The notes under the pieces were generated by a model. That model saw only the letters and a list, made by a program, of their open reading frames with translations, was not told the origin of the DNA and made no database searches. A DNA stretch of 64,000 bases, from contig NZ_LMFH01000001.1 of assembly GCF_001427225.1 (NCBI RefSeq), positions 125,312 to 189,311 of the forward strand, given 5' to 3'. This DNA is from Lysobacter sp. Root494 (GTDB lineage: Bacteria > Pseudomonadota > Gammaproteobacteria > Xanthomonadales > Xanthomonadaceae). The position numbers were made by a program, and so were the translations under genes. This document shows positions 10,930 to 20,292 of the stretch, piece by piece (position 1 is the first letter of the stretch; every line of letters begins with the position of its first letter).

Positions 10930-12018
10930 TCAGAGCCTGCCCCGGACTTGATCCGGGGCCACTGCGCAGGGAATGGTTTTCTCGCGGACAGCGGTGTCCG
11001 CGGTTTCAAGAATGTCGGCGTGCACGGTCTCCCCCTGTTCAACGACCGGCATGGGCTTCAGCCCAAGGCGGTTGAACAATGCCACATCGCGCTCGGTGTC
11101 GGGGTTGCCGGTCGTCAGCAATTTCTCGCCGTAGAAGATCGAATTCGCGCCCGCGAGGAAGCACAGCGCCTGCAGTTCGTCCGACATCGATTCGCGGCCG
11201 GCGGAGAGGCGCACCATCGATTTCGGCATGAGGATGCGCGCAACTGCGATCGTGCGCACAAATTCGAAGGGGTCGAGCTGCGCGGTGCCGGCCAGCGGCG
11301 TGCCTTCGACCTGCACGAGCCGGTTGATCGGCACCGAATCGGGGTGCGCCGGCAGGTTGGCGAGCGTCTGCAGCAGGCCCGCGCGCTGTTCACGCTGCTC
11401 ACCCATGCCGACGATGCCGCCGCAGCAGGTCTTCATGCCGACATCGCGCACGTGCGACAGCGTGTCGAGGCGGTCCTGGTATTCGCGGGTGTGGATGATC
11501 TCGCCGTAGAACTCCGGCGCCGTGTCGAGGTTGTGGTTGTAGTAGTCCAGGCCGGCGGCCTTGAGCGCGTGCGCCTGTTCAGACGACAGCATGCCCAGCG
11601 TGGCGCAGGTTTCCAGGCCGAGCGCCTTGACCTCCGAAATCATCGCCGCAACCTTGGGGATGTCGCGGTCCTTCGGCGACCGCCACGCCGCGCCCATGCA
11701 GAAGCGCGAGGCGCCCGCGGCCTTGGCCTGCTTCGCCTTCTCCAGCACCGCTTCGGTCGACATCAACTTCGTGGCATCGACCCCGGTGTGGTAGCGCGCG
11801 GCCTGCGGGCAGTAGCCGCAATCCTCCGGGCAGCCGCCGGTCTTGATCGACAGCAGGGTGCTGACCTGGACCTGGGCCGGATCGAAGTGGGCGCGATGAA
11901 CGGTGCCGGCGCGGTGCAGCAGTTCCGGGAACGGCAGGTCGAACAGGGCGCGGACTTCCTCGCGGCTCCAGTCGTGGCGGACAGCGGGCGCGACGGGAGA
12001 AAGGCTGACAGCAGACAT
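10930..12018 (-). CDS. bioB: BioB, biotin synthase
   Basis: 362 residues from the ATG at 12018, which follows a purine-rich GGAAAA. A radical-SAM enzyme that inserts sulfur into dethiobiotin. The cluster motif [10 protein letters not shown] contains CxxxCxxC for the 4Fe-4S centre. Further conserved segments [20 protein letters not shown] and [11 protein letters not shown] are present. The open frame continues upstream towards 12324, but that part overlaps comF and lacks family character. The last residues ([10 protein letters not shown]) are encoded by a REP-like palindrome, so the C-terminus is probably a recent extension. Confidence 0.95.
   Translation of the reverse strand: MSAVSLSPVAPAVRHDWSREEVRALFDLPFPELLHRAGTVHRAHFDPAQVQVSTLLSIKTGGCPEDCGYCPQAARYHTGVDATKLMSTEAVLEKAKQAKAAGASRFCMGAAWRSPKDRDIPKVAAMISEVKALGLETCATLGMLSSEQAHALKAAGLDYYNHNLDTAPEFYGEIIHTREYQDRLDTLSHVRDVGMKTCCGGIVGMGEQREQRAGLLQTLANLPAHPDSVPINRLVQVEGTPLAGTAQLDPFEFVRTIAVARILMPKSMVRLSAGRESMSDELQALCFLAGANSIFYGEKLLTTGNPDTERDVALFNRLGLKPMPVVEQGETVHADILETADTAVREKTIPCAVAPDQVRGRL
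10939..10959. repeat. REP-like palindrome inside the 3' end of bioB
   Basis: Bases 10939-10946 (GCCCCGGA) pair perfectly with 10952-10959 (TCCGGGGC) around a 5-base loop. The peptide it yields on the minus strand, APDQVRG, is what such REP palindromes commonly encode when they fall at gene ends. The bioB stop lies just beyond, 2 bp from the bioF start. Confidence 0.8.
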
Positions 12019-12067
12019 GGGAGTTTTCCGACAGACGTGGGCAAACCGGGCGGGCAGTCTGGAAACC

Positions 12068-12871
12068 ATGACCTTGGCTGTCAACCAAACGCAAGCGCAT
12101 CCAGTTGACGACGAACCCGTCGCCGCACCGTTCCAGGCTGTGCGTCGGCGGCTCGGCCACTGGCTGCGGGTAGACGCGGCGCGGCTGTTATGGCCCAGCC
12201 GCTGTCTCGCCTGCGAGGCGCCGGGGCTCGAAGGCCTCGACCTGTGCGCCGGGTGCGCAGCAGCGCTGCCGTGGAACCGTTGCGCCTGCGCGGTCTGCGC
12301 ACTGCCATTGCCGCAGCCGGGCACCTGCGGCGACTGCCTGCGTCGCGAGGCAGCACTGGCCCGGCGCAGACGCGTGCCGGCGTTGACGGCGGTACATGCG
12401 GTCTTCGTCTATGCCGCGCCCCTCGATCATCTGCTGCCGCGCTTCAAATTCCATCGCGACCTCGCCGCCGGTGCATTGCTGTCGCAGTTGATGGCCGAGG
12501 CCGTCGCATCGCTCCCGCGTCCGGACGCCGTGATCCCCGTGCCGCTGCATCGCGCCCGCCTGCGCCGCCGTGGTTACGACCAGGCGCTGGAGCTGGCCCG
12601 GCCGCTGGCGCGTTCGCTTGCGTTGCCGCTGCGCGACGACTTGCTGCGGCGCGTTCGCCGCACCGCGCCGCAGTCCGAACTCAGCGCCCTGGCGCGCCGC
12701 CGTAACCTGAAGGATGCGTTTGCGGTGAAGCCGGGCATCCGGTTGCCGGCGCATGTCGTACTGGTCGATGACGTGATGACCACCGGCGCCACGCTCCATG
12801 CCGCGGCCGAAGCGTTGAAACGCGCCGGCGTCCAACACATCGACGCGTGGGTGTGCGCGCGGGTGCCGTAA
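12068..12871 (+). CDS. comF: ComF-family phosphoribosyltransferase-like protein
   Basis: 267 residues from the ATG at 12068, divergent from bioB with 49 bp between the starts. An N-terminal double zinc ribbon supplies CLAC, CAGC, CAVC and CGDC pairs (about residues 42-92). The C-terminal PRTase domain carries the PRPP loop [17 protein letters not shown] near residue 230. ComF proteins are needed for natural DNA uptake in several bacteria, and their catalytic role is unclear. Its early coding sequence overlaps a TTGACA that could act as a -35 for bioB on the other strand. Confidence 0.9.
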   Translation: MTLAVNQTQAHPVDDEPVAAPFQAVRRRLGHWLRVDAARLLWPSRCLACEAPGLEGLDLCAGCAAALPWNRCACAVCALPLPQPGTCGDCLRREAALARRRRVPALTAVHAVFVYAAPLDHLLPRFKFHRDLAAGALLSQLMAEAVASLPRPDAVIPVPLHRARLRRRGYDQALELARPLARSLALPLRDDLLRRVRRTAPQSELSALARRRNLKDAFAVKPGIRLPAHVVLVDDVMTTGATLHAAAEALKRAGVQHIDAWVCARVP

Positions 12872-12939
12872 CGCGCATCGAGATCGCCTGGCTACGCACC
12901 TGGCGCTCGCACTGCGCAAACAAATCGACGTAGCGAAGA

Positions 12940-13016
12940 TGGCGCGCCCGGAGGGATTCGAACCCCCGACCAATGGCTTCGGAAGCCACTACTCTATCCG
13001 GCTGAGCTACGGGCGC
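12940..13016 (-). tRNA. tRNA-Arg (anticodon CCG)
   Basis: A complete 77-nt cloverleaf on the minus strand with encoded CCA. The acceptor GCGCCCG (13016-13010) pairs with CGGGCGC (12950-12944). The anticodon loop is TTCCGAA, giving CCG for the Arg codon CGG. The T-arm reads GGGGG-TTCGAAT-CCCTC, and the discriminator base is G. It lies alone between comF and the GGDEF/EAL gene. Confidence 0.95.
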
Positions 13017-13102
13017 ATCTGGAAACCGCGCGATGGCGGGCATCGCGGGACGGGCATTCTAGCAGCGACGGCGTTGCCGCGGTCGCGCCATCGCAACCGG
13101 CT

Positions 13103-14416
13103 TCAACCGGCTTCGCGCAGCGGTCGCCAGGGCGTCGCCTGTGCCAGCCAGCGTTCGAATTCGCCCAGTTCCATCGCCTTCGCGAACAGATAGCCCTGGA
13201 CGACATCGCAATTGCGCTGGCGCAGGGCCTCGAGCGTTTCCTCATCCTCCACGCCTTCCGCCACCACGTGCAGGCCGAAGCGATGGGCGAGATCGATGAT
13301 CAGGGAGGTGATGTCGGCGCAGGTGGCATCGATGAGCATTCCGCTGATGAACGACTTGTCGATCTTCAGCTCGTCGGCCGGGATGTCCTTGAAGTAGGCC
13401 AGGCACGAATAGCCGGTGCCGAAGTCGTCGATCGAGATCTTCACGCCGAGGTCGCGGATGCGCGAAAGAATCCGGAAGCTGTGGCGCGGATCCATCACCA
13501 GCGAACGCTCGGTGATCTCCAGCACCAGTTGCACGTCCGGCGTGCCCCACAGGCTCAATGCGTTCTCGACGAGATCGGGCAGGTCGTCCTGGCCGACGAG
13601 CTCGGCGGGGACGTTGACCGCGACGCTGAACCGGCCGTGCGCGTGCTTCCACTCGCCGGCATGCCTTAGCGCGGAGTTCAGCGCCCAGATCGTCATGTTC
13701 TTGATCTGTCCGGTCTGTTCGGCGATCGGGATGAACTGGTCGGGCGAGATCAGACCGCGCGTGCGGTGCTGCCACCGCATCAGCGCTTCCGCGCCGATCG
13801 GCTGCAGGTCCGGCAGGTGCAGCTTGGGCTGGTAGACGAGGTAGGTTTCGCCGCGCTGCACCGCGCCGTCGAGCTCGATTTCCAGGTCCCAGAATTCGGA
13901 GTAGCGGCGGTCCTCCTCGGCTTCCGGCGGAAACAGCCAGCGCTGGCCGGTATTGCGTGCGAGCTCCAGGCTCTTTTCGGCCTGGCGCAGCAGGAATTCG
14001 GCCTGGCTCGCATGCATCGGGCTGACTGCGACGCCGACCGTCGCGGTCATGCGGACAGAGGCTTCCTCGCCGCGGAACGGCACTTCGAGCAGGCGGAACA
14101 GTTTCTGCACGGCAAGCTCGGCGTGGCCGATGTTCATTACCCCCGGCAGGATCAGCGCGAAGCGGTTGTCGCCGATGCGCGCGGCGTAGTCCTGCGCGCG
14201 GATCACCTCGCGCAGCTGGTGCGCGACGTGCCGAAGCGCCTGGTCGCCGAATTCGTAGCCGTGCGCCGCGTTGAGCCGGGCGAAGCCGTCGATGTCGACG
14301 ACGATCAGCGCGAGGTTCAGGCCGCGCTCGTTGGCGAAGCCGACGTGCCGCCGCAACAGGGTGAGGAAACTGCGGCGGTTGTGCAGGCCCGTCAGTTCGT
14401 CGTCGATACCCGACAT
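13103..14416 (-). CDS. GGDEF/EAL protein with degenerate GGDEF, probable c-di-GMP phosphodiesterase
   Basis: 437 residues from MSGIDDELTGLHNRRSF. Residues about 1-165 are a GGDEF domain with an intact N-terminal DxLTGLxNR signature but a degenerate active loop (IGDNRF instead of GGDEF), so cyclase activity is unlikely. Residues about 185-430 are an EAL domain with EALMRW (near residue 209), the catalytic loop DDFGTGYS, and KIDKSFI and EGVE intact, which predicts an active phosphodiesterase. There is no signal peptide or membrane segment. It lies 23 bp downstream of an HD-GYP gene on the same strand. The open frame upstream of 14416 is the shadow of that gene. Confidence 0.93.
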   Translation of the reverse strand: MSGIDDELTGLHNRRSFLTLLRRHVGFANERGLNLALIVVDIDGFARLNAAHGYEFGDQALRHVAHQLREVIRAQDYAARIGDNRFALILPGVMNIGHAELAVQKLFRLLEVPFRGEEASVRMTATVGVAVSPMHASQAEFLLRQAEKSLELARNTGQRWLFPPEAEEDRRYSEFWDLEIELDGAVQRGETYLVYQPKLHLPDLQPIGAEALMRWQHRTRGLISPDQFIPIAEQTGQIKNMTIWALNSALRHAGEWKHAHGRFSVAVNVPAELVGQDDLPDLVENALSLWGTPDVQLVLEITERSLVMDPRHSFRILSRIRDLGVKISIDDFGTGYSCLAYFKDIPADELKIDKSFISGMLIDATCADITSLIIDLAHRFGLHVVAEGVEDEETLEALRQRNCDVVQGYLFAKAMELGEFERWLAQATPWRPLREAG

Positions 14417-14439
14417 GCGATGCCCGACCGGCTCGCCGG

Positions 14440-15687
14440 TCAGTGCAGGAACAGTTCGACCGGATCGATGCCGTAGGCACCGGTCGGCAGACCGTTCTTG
14501 ACGCTGAGTGGATGCCCGGCATCGTCCTGGTCGACTTCGCCCAGGTCGAGCATGCGGAATTGCTTGAGCGGCGTCTTGTCGGCATCCAGCAGCAGCATCA
14601 CCCGCGGACGCAGGCGCTTGAGGCTGTGCACGTCGGTGACGACGGCAACCTGGCCGTTCGACAGTTCCACCAGCGAACCCGTGGGATAGATGCCGCAGTT
14701 CTGGATGAACTGTTCGACGAGCTCGGCCTGGAACAGCGTGCCGCGCTGCTGGTAGAGCTCGTTCACCGCCTGGTGCGGCGAACGGCTGGGCGCATACGGA
14801 CGCACGCAGGTCATCGCGTCGTAACTGTCGACGATTCCCATGATGCGGCCGAAGATCGGAATTTCGCTGCCCTGCAACCGCCACGGATATCCGCTGCCGT
14901 CGTGGCGCTCGTGATGGGTCGCGACGATTTCGCGGATCTTCGGCGACAGGCCGGGCGTGGAATCGACGATCTCCAGGCCGTGCTGCACGTGCTGGTGGAC
15001 GAGTTCCACTTCCTCGCGCGTCAGTGGCGTGCGCTTGTTGAGCAGTTCCGTGGACAGGCGCGTCTTGCCGACGTCGCATAGCAGTCCGCCGAGCGCGAGC
15101 AGTTGCAATTCGGCGCGCTCCAGGCCGAGATGGCGGCCGAAGGTCGCCGCCCAGATCGCGCAGCCCATCGCATGCTGGTAGGCGTAATTGTCGCGACGCT
15201 TCATCTCCTTGAGCCAGACGAAGGCGGTCGGATTGCGCAGGATCGAGTCGATCATCGACTCGACGCCTTCCTTGAGCCGTTCCAGGTCCAGGCGCTTGCC
15301 GTTGTGCAGGTCGTTCATCACTTCGTCGATCGAGGCTTCCAGCGACGCGTGCACGGCTTCGGCCTGGCGCAGTTCGTCCTGTACGTCGATCTGGCGCGCC
15401 CAGGTGGTCGCGCGCAGCGCGTCGACTTCCGCGGCGGCACGGTTCTGGCGCACGCCGGCGGGTTCGGGGAAGGCGATGAAGCGCGGGTTCGGCGAGGTGC
15501 CGAGCACCACGTCCACCCACACGTGGTTGCAGACGCGTTGCAGCATCGCGATCTCGTCCTCGGACGTGATCTTGAGGCCTTGCATCAGGAAAGCGGTTTC
15601 CAGCCACGGCCGGTCCAGGCGGCTTACGTACATTCCCAAAGTCAGGCCCTGGACCGTAATCCTGACTTCCCTGGACTGGACATCCAT
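14440..15687 (-). CDS. HD-GYP domain c-di-GMP phosphodiesterase-like protein
   Basis: 415 residues. An N-terminal DUF3391-like region (MDVQSREVRITVQGLTLGMYV) precedes an HD-GYP domain (about residues 130-330). The HHERHDGSGYP signature (near residue 257) is intact, but the preceding HD pair reads LLCDVGK (near residue 203), with Cys in place of the metal-binding His. Metal loading may therefore be altered. The start is preceded by a GGGGGAT ribosome-binding stretch. It forms a two-gene unit with the GGDEF/EAL gene, pairing two different kinds of c-di-GMP hydrolase domain. Confidence 0.9.
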   Translation of the reverse strand: MDVQSREVRITVQGLTLGMYVSRLDRPWLETAFLMQGLKITSEDEIAMLQRVCNHVWVDVVLGTSPNPRFIAFPEPAGVRQNRAAAEVDALRATTWARQIDVQDELRQAEAVHASLEASIDEVMNDLHNGKRLDLERLKEGVESMIDSILRNPTAFVWLKEMKRRDNYAYQHAMGCAIWAATFGRHLGLERAELQLLALGGLLCDVGKTRLSTELLNKRTPLTREEVELVHQHVQHGLEIVDSTPGLSPKIREIVATHHERHDGSGYPWRLQGSEIPIFGRIMGIVDSYDAMTCVRPYAPSRSPHQAVNELYQQRGTLFQAELVEQFIQNCGIYPTGSLVELSNGQVAVVTDVHSLKRLRPRVMLLLDADKTPLKQFRMLDLGEVDQDDAGHPLSVKNGLPTGAYGIDPVELFLH

Positions 15688-15831
15688 CTCAATCCCCCGG
15701 GAGGAGCATCCCCGTCGCTAGCCTAACCTCGCGTGCGCGGCACGCCTAGTGAAATGGACTGGGCAAAGCGGTGATCGGCGACAATGCGAATGCCGGCGCG
15801 ATGCGACCGGCGTCGATCCGAGGTTGAACGA

Positions 15832-16740
15832 ATGGGTTACGAGCGCGACTACGCTCCGATTCCGCCGTCCGTGCCGAAGTGGCGCGAGCGGCTTGGCCAG
15901 TATTGGCGGCTGGTCCGTGGCGATCGCCCGATCGGCTGGCTGCTGCTGCTGTGGCCGACCTGGTGGGGCCTGTGGCTGGCCGCGAAGGGCGTGCCGCCGT
16001 GGTGGACACTGGTCGTGTTCACCCTGGGCGTGTGGCTGACGCGCGCCGCCGGTTGCGTGATCAACGATTACGCCGACCGCTGGCTCGATCCGCACGTCGA
16101 ACGCACGAAGCAGCGTCCGCTTGCCACCGGCGCGGTGAGCGGACGCGAGGCGCTGGCGGTCTTCGCGGTGCTGATGCTGGTCGCGTTCGCGCTCGTGCTG
16201 ACGATGAACCGCCTGACCGTGACCATGAGCATCGTCGGCGTGTTCCTCGCCGCGAGCTATCCGTACCTCAAGCGCTACACGTACCTCCCGCAGGTGTATC
16301 TCGGCATGGCGTTCGGCTGGGGCATCCCGATGGCGTTCGCGGCGATCCGCGGCGAAGTGCCGCCGGAAGCGTGGCTGCTCTACATCGCCAACATCCTGTG
16401 GTCGACCGCGTACGACACCTGGTACGCGATGGTCGACCGCGACGACGACCTGCGCATGGGCGCGAAATCGACCGCGATCCTGTTCGGCGACATGGACCTC
16501 GTCGCGCAGGGCGTGCTGTACGCGCTGTTCGGGTATGCGCTGTTCCTGGTCGGCCGGCGCGCGGAACTAGGCGTCTGGTTCTGGAGCGCGCTCGCGGTGG
16601 CGGCGGTGCTGGTCGCCTGGGAATTCGTCATCGCGCGAAACCGCGATCGCGAAGCCTGCTTCCGCGCCTTCCTGCACAACCATTGGGTGGGATTGACGGT
16701 CTTCGCGGGCTTCGCGCTGCATTACGCGCGGCAAGGGTGA
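15832..16740 (+). CDS. ubiA: UbiA, 4-hydroxybenzoate octaprenyltransferase
   Basis: 302 residues from MGYERDYAP; an upstream in-frame ATG at 15784 would add 16 atypical residues. This membrane prenyltransferase of ubiquinone synthesis has about eight TM segments. The two Asp-rich motifs for Mg-diphosphate binding are NDYADRWLD and [21 protein letters not shown] and the C-terminal HNHWVG are also typical. It is divergent from the HD-GYP gene and convergent with the DUF1697 gene, which ends 12 bp away. Confidence 0.95.
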   Translation: MGYERDYAPIPPSVPKWRERLGQYWRLVRGDRPIGWLLLLWPTWWGLWLAAKGVPPWWTLVVFTLGVWLTRAAGCVINDYADRWLDPHVERTKQRPLATGAVSGREALAVFAVLMLVAFALVLTMNRLTVTMSIVGVFLAASYPYLKRYTYLPQVYLGMAFGWGIPMAFAAIRGEVPPEAWLLYIANILWSTAYDTWYAMVDRDDDLRMGAKSTAILFGDMDLVAQGVLYALFGYALFLVGRRAELGVWFWSALAVAAVLVAWEFVIARNRDREACFRAFLHNHWVGLTVFAGFALHYARQG

Positions 16741-16752
16741 CTCGGCGCCGCG

Positions 16753-17268
16753 TCACGCCCATGCGCATTTGCGCACGGTGTCGAGCGTGCGCGTGGTGAT
16801 GTCGCTTCCGAACGTCCGCTCGATCAGGGTCATGAAGACGGGCGCGTTGGCGCCGGGCACGTAGCAGGTGAATGCTTCGGAGGCGGTCGTCTTCAGGATG
16901 CGCGCGTTGTCGCGTTCGATCGGCAGCGCGAGTTCGCGCGCGAACGGCTCGCGGAAGAAGGTCACCACGCGCTTCGCGTTCGAAGGGATCTCGAATCCGG
17001 CGAACGGATCGGCTTCGACCAGGTCCTGCAGGTATTGGGCCGGCCGGACGATCGTGGCGAAGCTGCGATCCAGGCCGTCGCGCATCGCCTTCTCGCAGCG
17101 CTTGGCCAGTGCAGCGGACGAGGACGCGCGGGTGTCGAAGACCACGTTGCCGCTCGACAACAACGTACGCACGTCGGAGAAGCCGGCCGCCTCAAAGCAG
17201 CGCTTCAGTTCCGGCATCCGCGCGTTCATCGGGCTCACTCCGCGCAGGAAAGCGACGTATCTCGGCAT
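16753..17268 (-). CDS. DUF1697 family protein
   Basis: 171 residues from MPRYVAFLRGVSPMNARMPEL. This start and the motif LLSSGNVVFDTRA match the DUF1697 family (usual length about 175). The family has no established biochemical role. No signal peptide or TM segment is seen. It follows tatC on the same strand with 17 bp between, so it may be co-transcribed, but the products have no known connection. Confidence 0.88.
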   Translation of the reverse strand: MPRYVAFLRGVSPMNARMPELKRCFEAAGFSDVRTLLSSGNVVFDTRASSSAALAKRCEKAMRDGLDRSFATIVRPAQYLQDLVEADPFAGFEIPSNAKRVVTFFREPFARELALPIERDNARILKTTASEAFTCYVPGANAPVFMTLIERTFGSDITTRTLDTVRKCAWA

Positions 17269-17285
17269 GGCCGGCGGTGCTGCGG

Positions 17286-18038
17286 TCAGCCTGCGGTTTC
17301 GCGCTTGGGCGCGAGCCAGCCCGCGGCGAGAATGCCGACTTCGTAGAGGATGATCATCGGGATCGCGAGCATCAGCTGCGATACGACATCGGGCGGCGTG
17401 ATCACCGCCGCGATGACGAATACGCCGACGATCGCGTAGCCACGCGACTCCCTCAGCTGTTTCGGTGTCACCCAGCCGAGCAGCGCGAGGATGACCAGCG
17501 CCACGGGCAGCTCGAAGCTCGCGCCGAACGCAAGGAAGATCACCAGCACGAAGTCCAGATAGGCCTGGATGTCGGTCATCATCGCCACGCCTTCGGGCGT
17601 GACGCGGGTGAGGAAGCCGAACACGGTCGGCAGCACCAGGAAATAGGCGAAGGCGCAGCCGGCGTAGAACAGCGTCACCGCCGACACCAGCAGCGGCATC
17701 GCCAGTTTCTTCTCGCGCTGGTACAGGCCAGGTGCGACGAAGGCCCACGCCTGGTACAGCAGCCACGGCACTGCGACGAACAGGGCGGCGAAGAACGCCA
17801 GCTTCACCGGCGCGAAGAACGGCGAGGCCACGCCGGTGGCGATCAGCTGCCCGCCGGCTGGCAACTTGGCGAGCAACGGCTGCGCCAGCCACGCATAGAG
17901 CTTGTTGGCGAACGGCAGGAAGGCGATGAAGACGATCACCAGCCCGAGCACCGCGCGCAGCAAACGCGCGCGCAGTTCGATCAGGTGGTCGATCAGGCGG
18001 CTTTCGCCCTGCGCAGTACCGGATTCAGCGTCTTGCAT
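17286..18038 (-). CDS. tatC: TatC, twin-arginine translocase core subunit
   Basis: 250 residues from MQDAESGTAQGESRLIDHLIELR. Six TM segments. The cytoplasmic N-terminal motif HLIELRARLLRA and the conserved Glu-containing AFGASFELPVAL are present. TatC recognises the twin-Arg signal and forms the receptor with TatB. The start codon lies inside the tatB 3' end (14-bp overlap), so translation is coupled. Upstream in-frame Met codons fall in tatB and are not used here. Confidence 0.96.
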   Translation of the reverse strand: MQDAESGTAQGESRLIDHLIELRARLLRAVLGLVIVFIAFLPFANKLYAWLAQPLLAKLPAGGQLIATGVASPFFAPVKLAFFAALFVAVPWLLYQAWAFVAPGLYQREKKLAMPLLVSAVTLFYAGCAFAYFLVLPTVFGFLTRVTPEGVAMMTDIQAYLDFVLVIFLAFGASFELPVALVILALLGWVTPKQLRESRGYAIVGVFVIAAVITPPDVVSQLMLAIPMIILYEVGILAAGWLAPKRETAG

Positions 18039-18597
18039 CGGGGTGTCGTGCGTCCTGTCCGGAGTCGTCTGGGTGAACGGCGCTTTCGGACAGTGCTTCG
18101 CCGGAGCGGTTGTCGCGGTGCTCATGCTGGATGTCGTCGGCTTCGGCTTCCCGCCTGCGCACCGTGTCGCCAGCTTCCGCATCGTCGTCGTCGGGCAGCA
18201 GCTCCGGCTGCTCCCATTCGTCCATCACCGAACTCAGCGGCTGCTCGTGGTCCGACTCGCCGCTGTCGATGCGCGCGTTGTCGCTGCCGGTTTCCGACTC
18301 GAACGCTCCGCGCACCTCCGCGCCGGCCTGTTCCACCTGCTGTTTCAGCGCCGCGCCGCTCTGCGCAAGCGAGTCGCGTGCCTCCAGCAGGTCGGCCTGC
18401 GTCTGCTTCAGGCTGCGGCGCAGGTCGTCATCGGCCAGTTCGTTCTCGAGTTCGGCCTTCACCGAATACCACTGCGCACGCGCACGCCGCATCCACAGGC
18501 CGGCGAAGCGCGCGGCCTTGGGCAGTCGCTCGGGGCCCAGCACGAGCAGGGCCACGATCGCGATCAGGAAAATCTCGCCGAATCCAATGTCGAACAT
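18025..18597 (-). CDS. tatB: TatB, twin-arginine translocase subunit
   Basis: 190 residues. The N-terminal TM helix MFDIGFGEIFLIAIVALLVL is followed by GPERLPKAAR, the TatB hinge with the conserved Glu and Pro. An amphipathic helix and a long acidic, poorly conserved tail (residues about 100-190, many Asp, Glu and Ser) follow. It lies between tatA and tatC in the standard tatABC order. Confidence 0.95.
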   Translation of the reverse strand: MFDIGFGEIFLIAIVALLVLGPERLPKAARFAGLWMRRARAQWYSVKAELENELADDDLRRSLKQTQADLLEARDSLAQSGAALKQQVEQAGAEVRGAFESETGSDNARIDSGESDHEQPLSSVMDEWEQPELLPDDDDAEAGDTVRRREAEADDIQHEHRDNRSGEALSESAVHPDDSGQDARHPDARR

Positions 18598-18657
18598 GCG
18601 TCAACGCGCCGTTTTCAATCCCGCCTCTAATCCCGCCTCGCGGCGGGTTCCTTGTGG

Positions 18658-18891
18658 TCAGCGGGGATGACGCTCGTCGTCGCGTTGCGACTCGGTCGTG
18701 GTGGTGCTGTCGCGACGGGTCTCGTCGGGAAGCTGTGCGGTCGGCTTCTTGTCCTCGTCCTGGATGCCCTTCTTGAAGCCCTTCACGGCTTCACCCAGGT
18801 CCTTGCCGACATTGCCCAGGCGCTTGGTGCCGAACACCAGCACCACGATCACCAGCACGATCAGCCAGTGCCAAATGCTGAAACTACCCAT
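18658..18891 (-). CDS. tatA: TatA, twin-arginine translocase pore subunit
   Basis: 77 residues. The single N-terminal TM helix ([15 protein letters not shown]) is followed by the [21 protein letters not shown] hinge and amphipathic helix diagnostic of TatA, then a short charged tail. It polymerises to form the transport path. First gene of tatABC. Confidence 0.95.
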   Translation of the reverse strand: MGSFSIWHWLIVLVIVVLVFGTKRLGNVGKDLGEAVKGFKKGIQDEDKKPTAQLPDETRRDSTTTTESQRDDERHPR

Positions 18892-19043
18892 TGGTTATGC
18901 CCTGCGGAGTGGGCGGTCAGGATACCGCACGCGCTGTGACAGCCACGGTAACCGCGCCGCGATTGAAGCAGGCGTGCGGCATTGGTGGGGCCGCCGCAGC
19001 GGCCGGAGGTGCCGGACGCCCGTCAAAAGGTACTTCGGGAGCG

Positions 19044-19964
19044 TCAGTCGCGGGACGGTACCGGCGGCAGCGGCTCGCTGCGAACGCTGTCGGCGGGCAC
19101 GTCCTCGAACGGCGCGGGCTTGGCTTCCTCGCTCGGCGGCGCCAGCGGTTGGGTCTGCGCGCCAGTGGGCATGCTGGTGCTCGTGGTGACCGTCGCGGGT
19201 GCCGCGGCCGAATTCGAACGCGTGGCGGTGGTGCCGCGGCGCGCGCGGGCGGTCGCCGTGGCTTCCTCCAGGGCATCGCGGAAGTCAACGATGCGGTCCG
19301 CGGGCTGCTGGCGCGTGCGGCCTTCGAAGATCATGCGCGGCGTGGTGCCTTCGCCGTAGACGAGCTGGTTGGCGGCGTCGTCGATCGACAGCACCGCGCC
19401 ATCGAGCGCGATGCCCGCAAACAGGCCGCGTGCGCGCGACCACGACCAGATCTCCGCCTTCAGCTGGCCATCGGTGGCGGTGGCGGCGTTGCGGCCGACC
19501 GGGCCGGCGGCGACGCCGGCATCCGCGCCGAGGGTGACCTTGCCGTTGACGATCGAATCCAGGCCGCGCTCGCCGCGGAACACCAGCACGATGTCGGACG
19601 ACTGCACGCCCGCCTGGAAACCGATGCTGCCGCCGGTGAGCTTGACGAAGCTCGGATTGGACCAGGTGCCGTTGGGGTTCTTCACCGACACCACGCCGTG
19701 GCCGCGACGGCCGCCCAGCACGAGGCCGACCTTCAGCGTGTCGGGCACCACCACTATCGCGCGGGCTTCATCGAACAGCCGGTCGGGAATCGCCGATTCG
19801 GGAATGCGCTGCACCTCAGCCAGTACGCGCACCGCGTCGAGGGCGCGCTGGTCTTCCTCGGGACCGGCCACCGCGGTGCCTGCGATGCCCAGCGACACGA
19901 CGAGGGCGAGCGGGAGAAGAATGCGCTGCAGCACGGCGGGTTTCGGCAAGGCGGTGCGCGACAT
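19044..19964 (-). CDS. SYLF-domain (Ysc84/DUF500) exported protein
   Basis: 306 residues from MSRTALPKPAVLQRILLPLA, which gives a good Sec signal peptide with cleavage after AVA near residue 33. The mature part has the SYLF/Ysc84 lipid-binding domain: PDTLKVGLVLGGRRGHGVVS, SVGFQAGVQ-like SIGFQAGVQSSD, and YGEGTTPR. The last 80 residues are low-complexity Ala/Thr/Pro. Bacterial SYLF proteins are periplasmic with no settled function. About 150 bp separate its end from tatA, which reads in the same direction. Confidence 0.88.
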   Translation of the reverse strand: MSRTALPKPAVLQRILLPLALVVSLGIAGTAVAGPEEDQRALDAVRVLAEVQRIPESAIPDRLFDEARAIVVVPDTLKVGLVLGGRRGHGVVSVKNPNGTWSNPSFVKLTGGSIGFQAGVQSSDIVLVFRGERGLDSIVNGKVTLGADAGVAAGPVGRNAATATDGQLKAEIWSWSRARGLFAGIALDGAVLSIDDAANQLVYGEGTTPRMIFEGRTRQQPADRIVDFRDALEEATATARARRGTTATRSNSAAAPATVTTSTSMPTGAQTQPLAPPSEEAKPAPFEDVPADSVRSEPLPPVPSRD

Positions 19965-20112
19965 GGGAGTTCCGGCGGCGGGGATGCGGGCAGCGTAAGC
20001 GCGGCGGAATGAACGAGTCGCGAATCGCGCGGCGATAAAAACAGACGCGCACAAAAAATGAGACCGTCGCAACATGGCAGGCGACCGTGCGTCCTGCTGA
20101 AGCTTGCTTCGT

Positions 20113-20131
20113 TATTCCCGCGAAGGCGGGA
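20113..20131. repeat. Single REP-like palindrome upstream of hemH
   Basis: ATTCCCGCGAAGGCGGGAA is a 7-bp stem around GAAG with the same ATTCC start as the biotin-operon doublet. It lies between the divergent SYLF and hemH genes. A single, unpaired copy. Confidence 0.6.
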
Positions 20132-20292
20132 AGCGCTTCACGGCTTCGTGGAAGTGATGCCCTCGCTCTGGACTGGCAGGGCTTCACGGTGGATCGCAAG
20201 CCGATATGAAGCGCGGTCGTTCGTCTCCCAAGCCACTGCGGCGGCCTCATTGGCGCCACGCGCCTGCTTTTATCGAGGCGCACTGTCATCCT

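Noticed and set aside
12019-12110. BirA-type operator between bioB and comF
   Set aside because: Only short, unconvincing resemblances to the TTGTAAACC half-site; no symmetric pair found.
14417-15607. N-terminal extension of the GGDEF/EAL protein
   Set aside because: The extra residues are the out-of-frame shadow of the HD-GYP gene; the natural start is at 14416.
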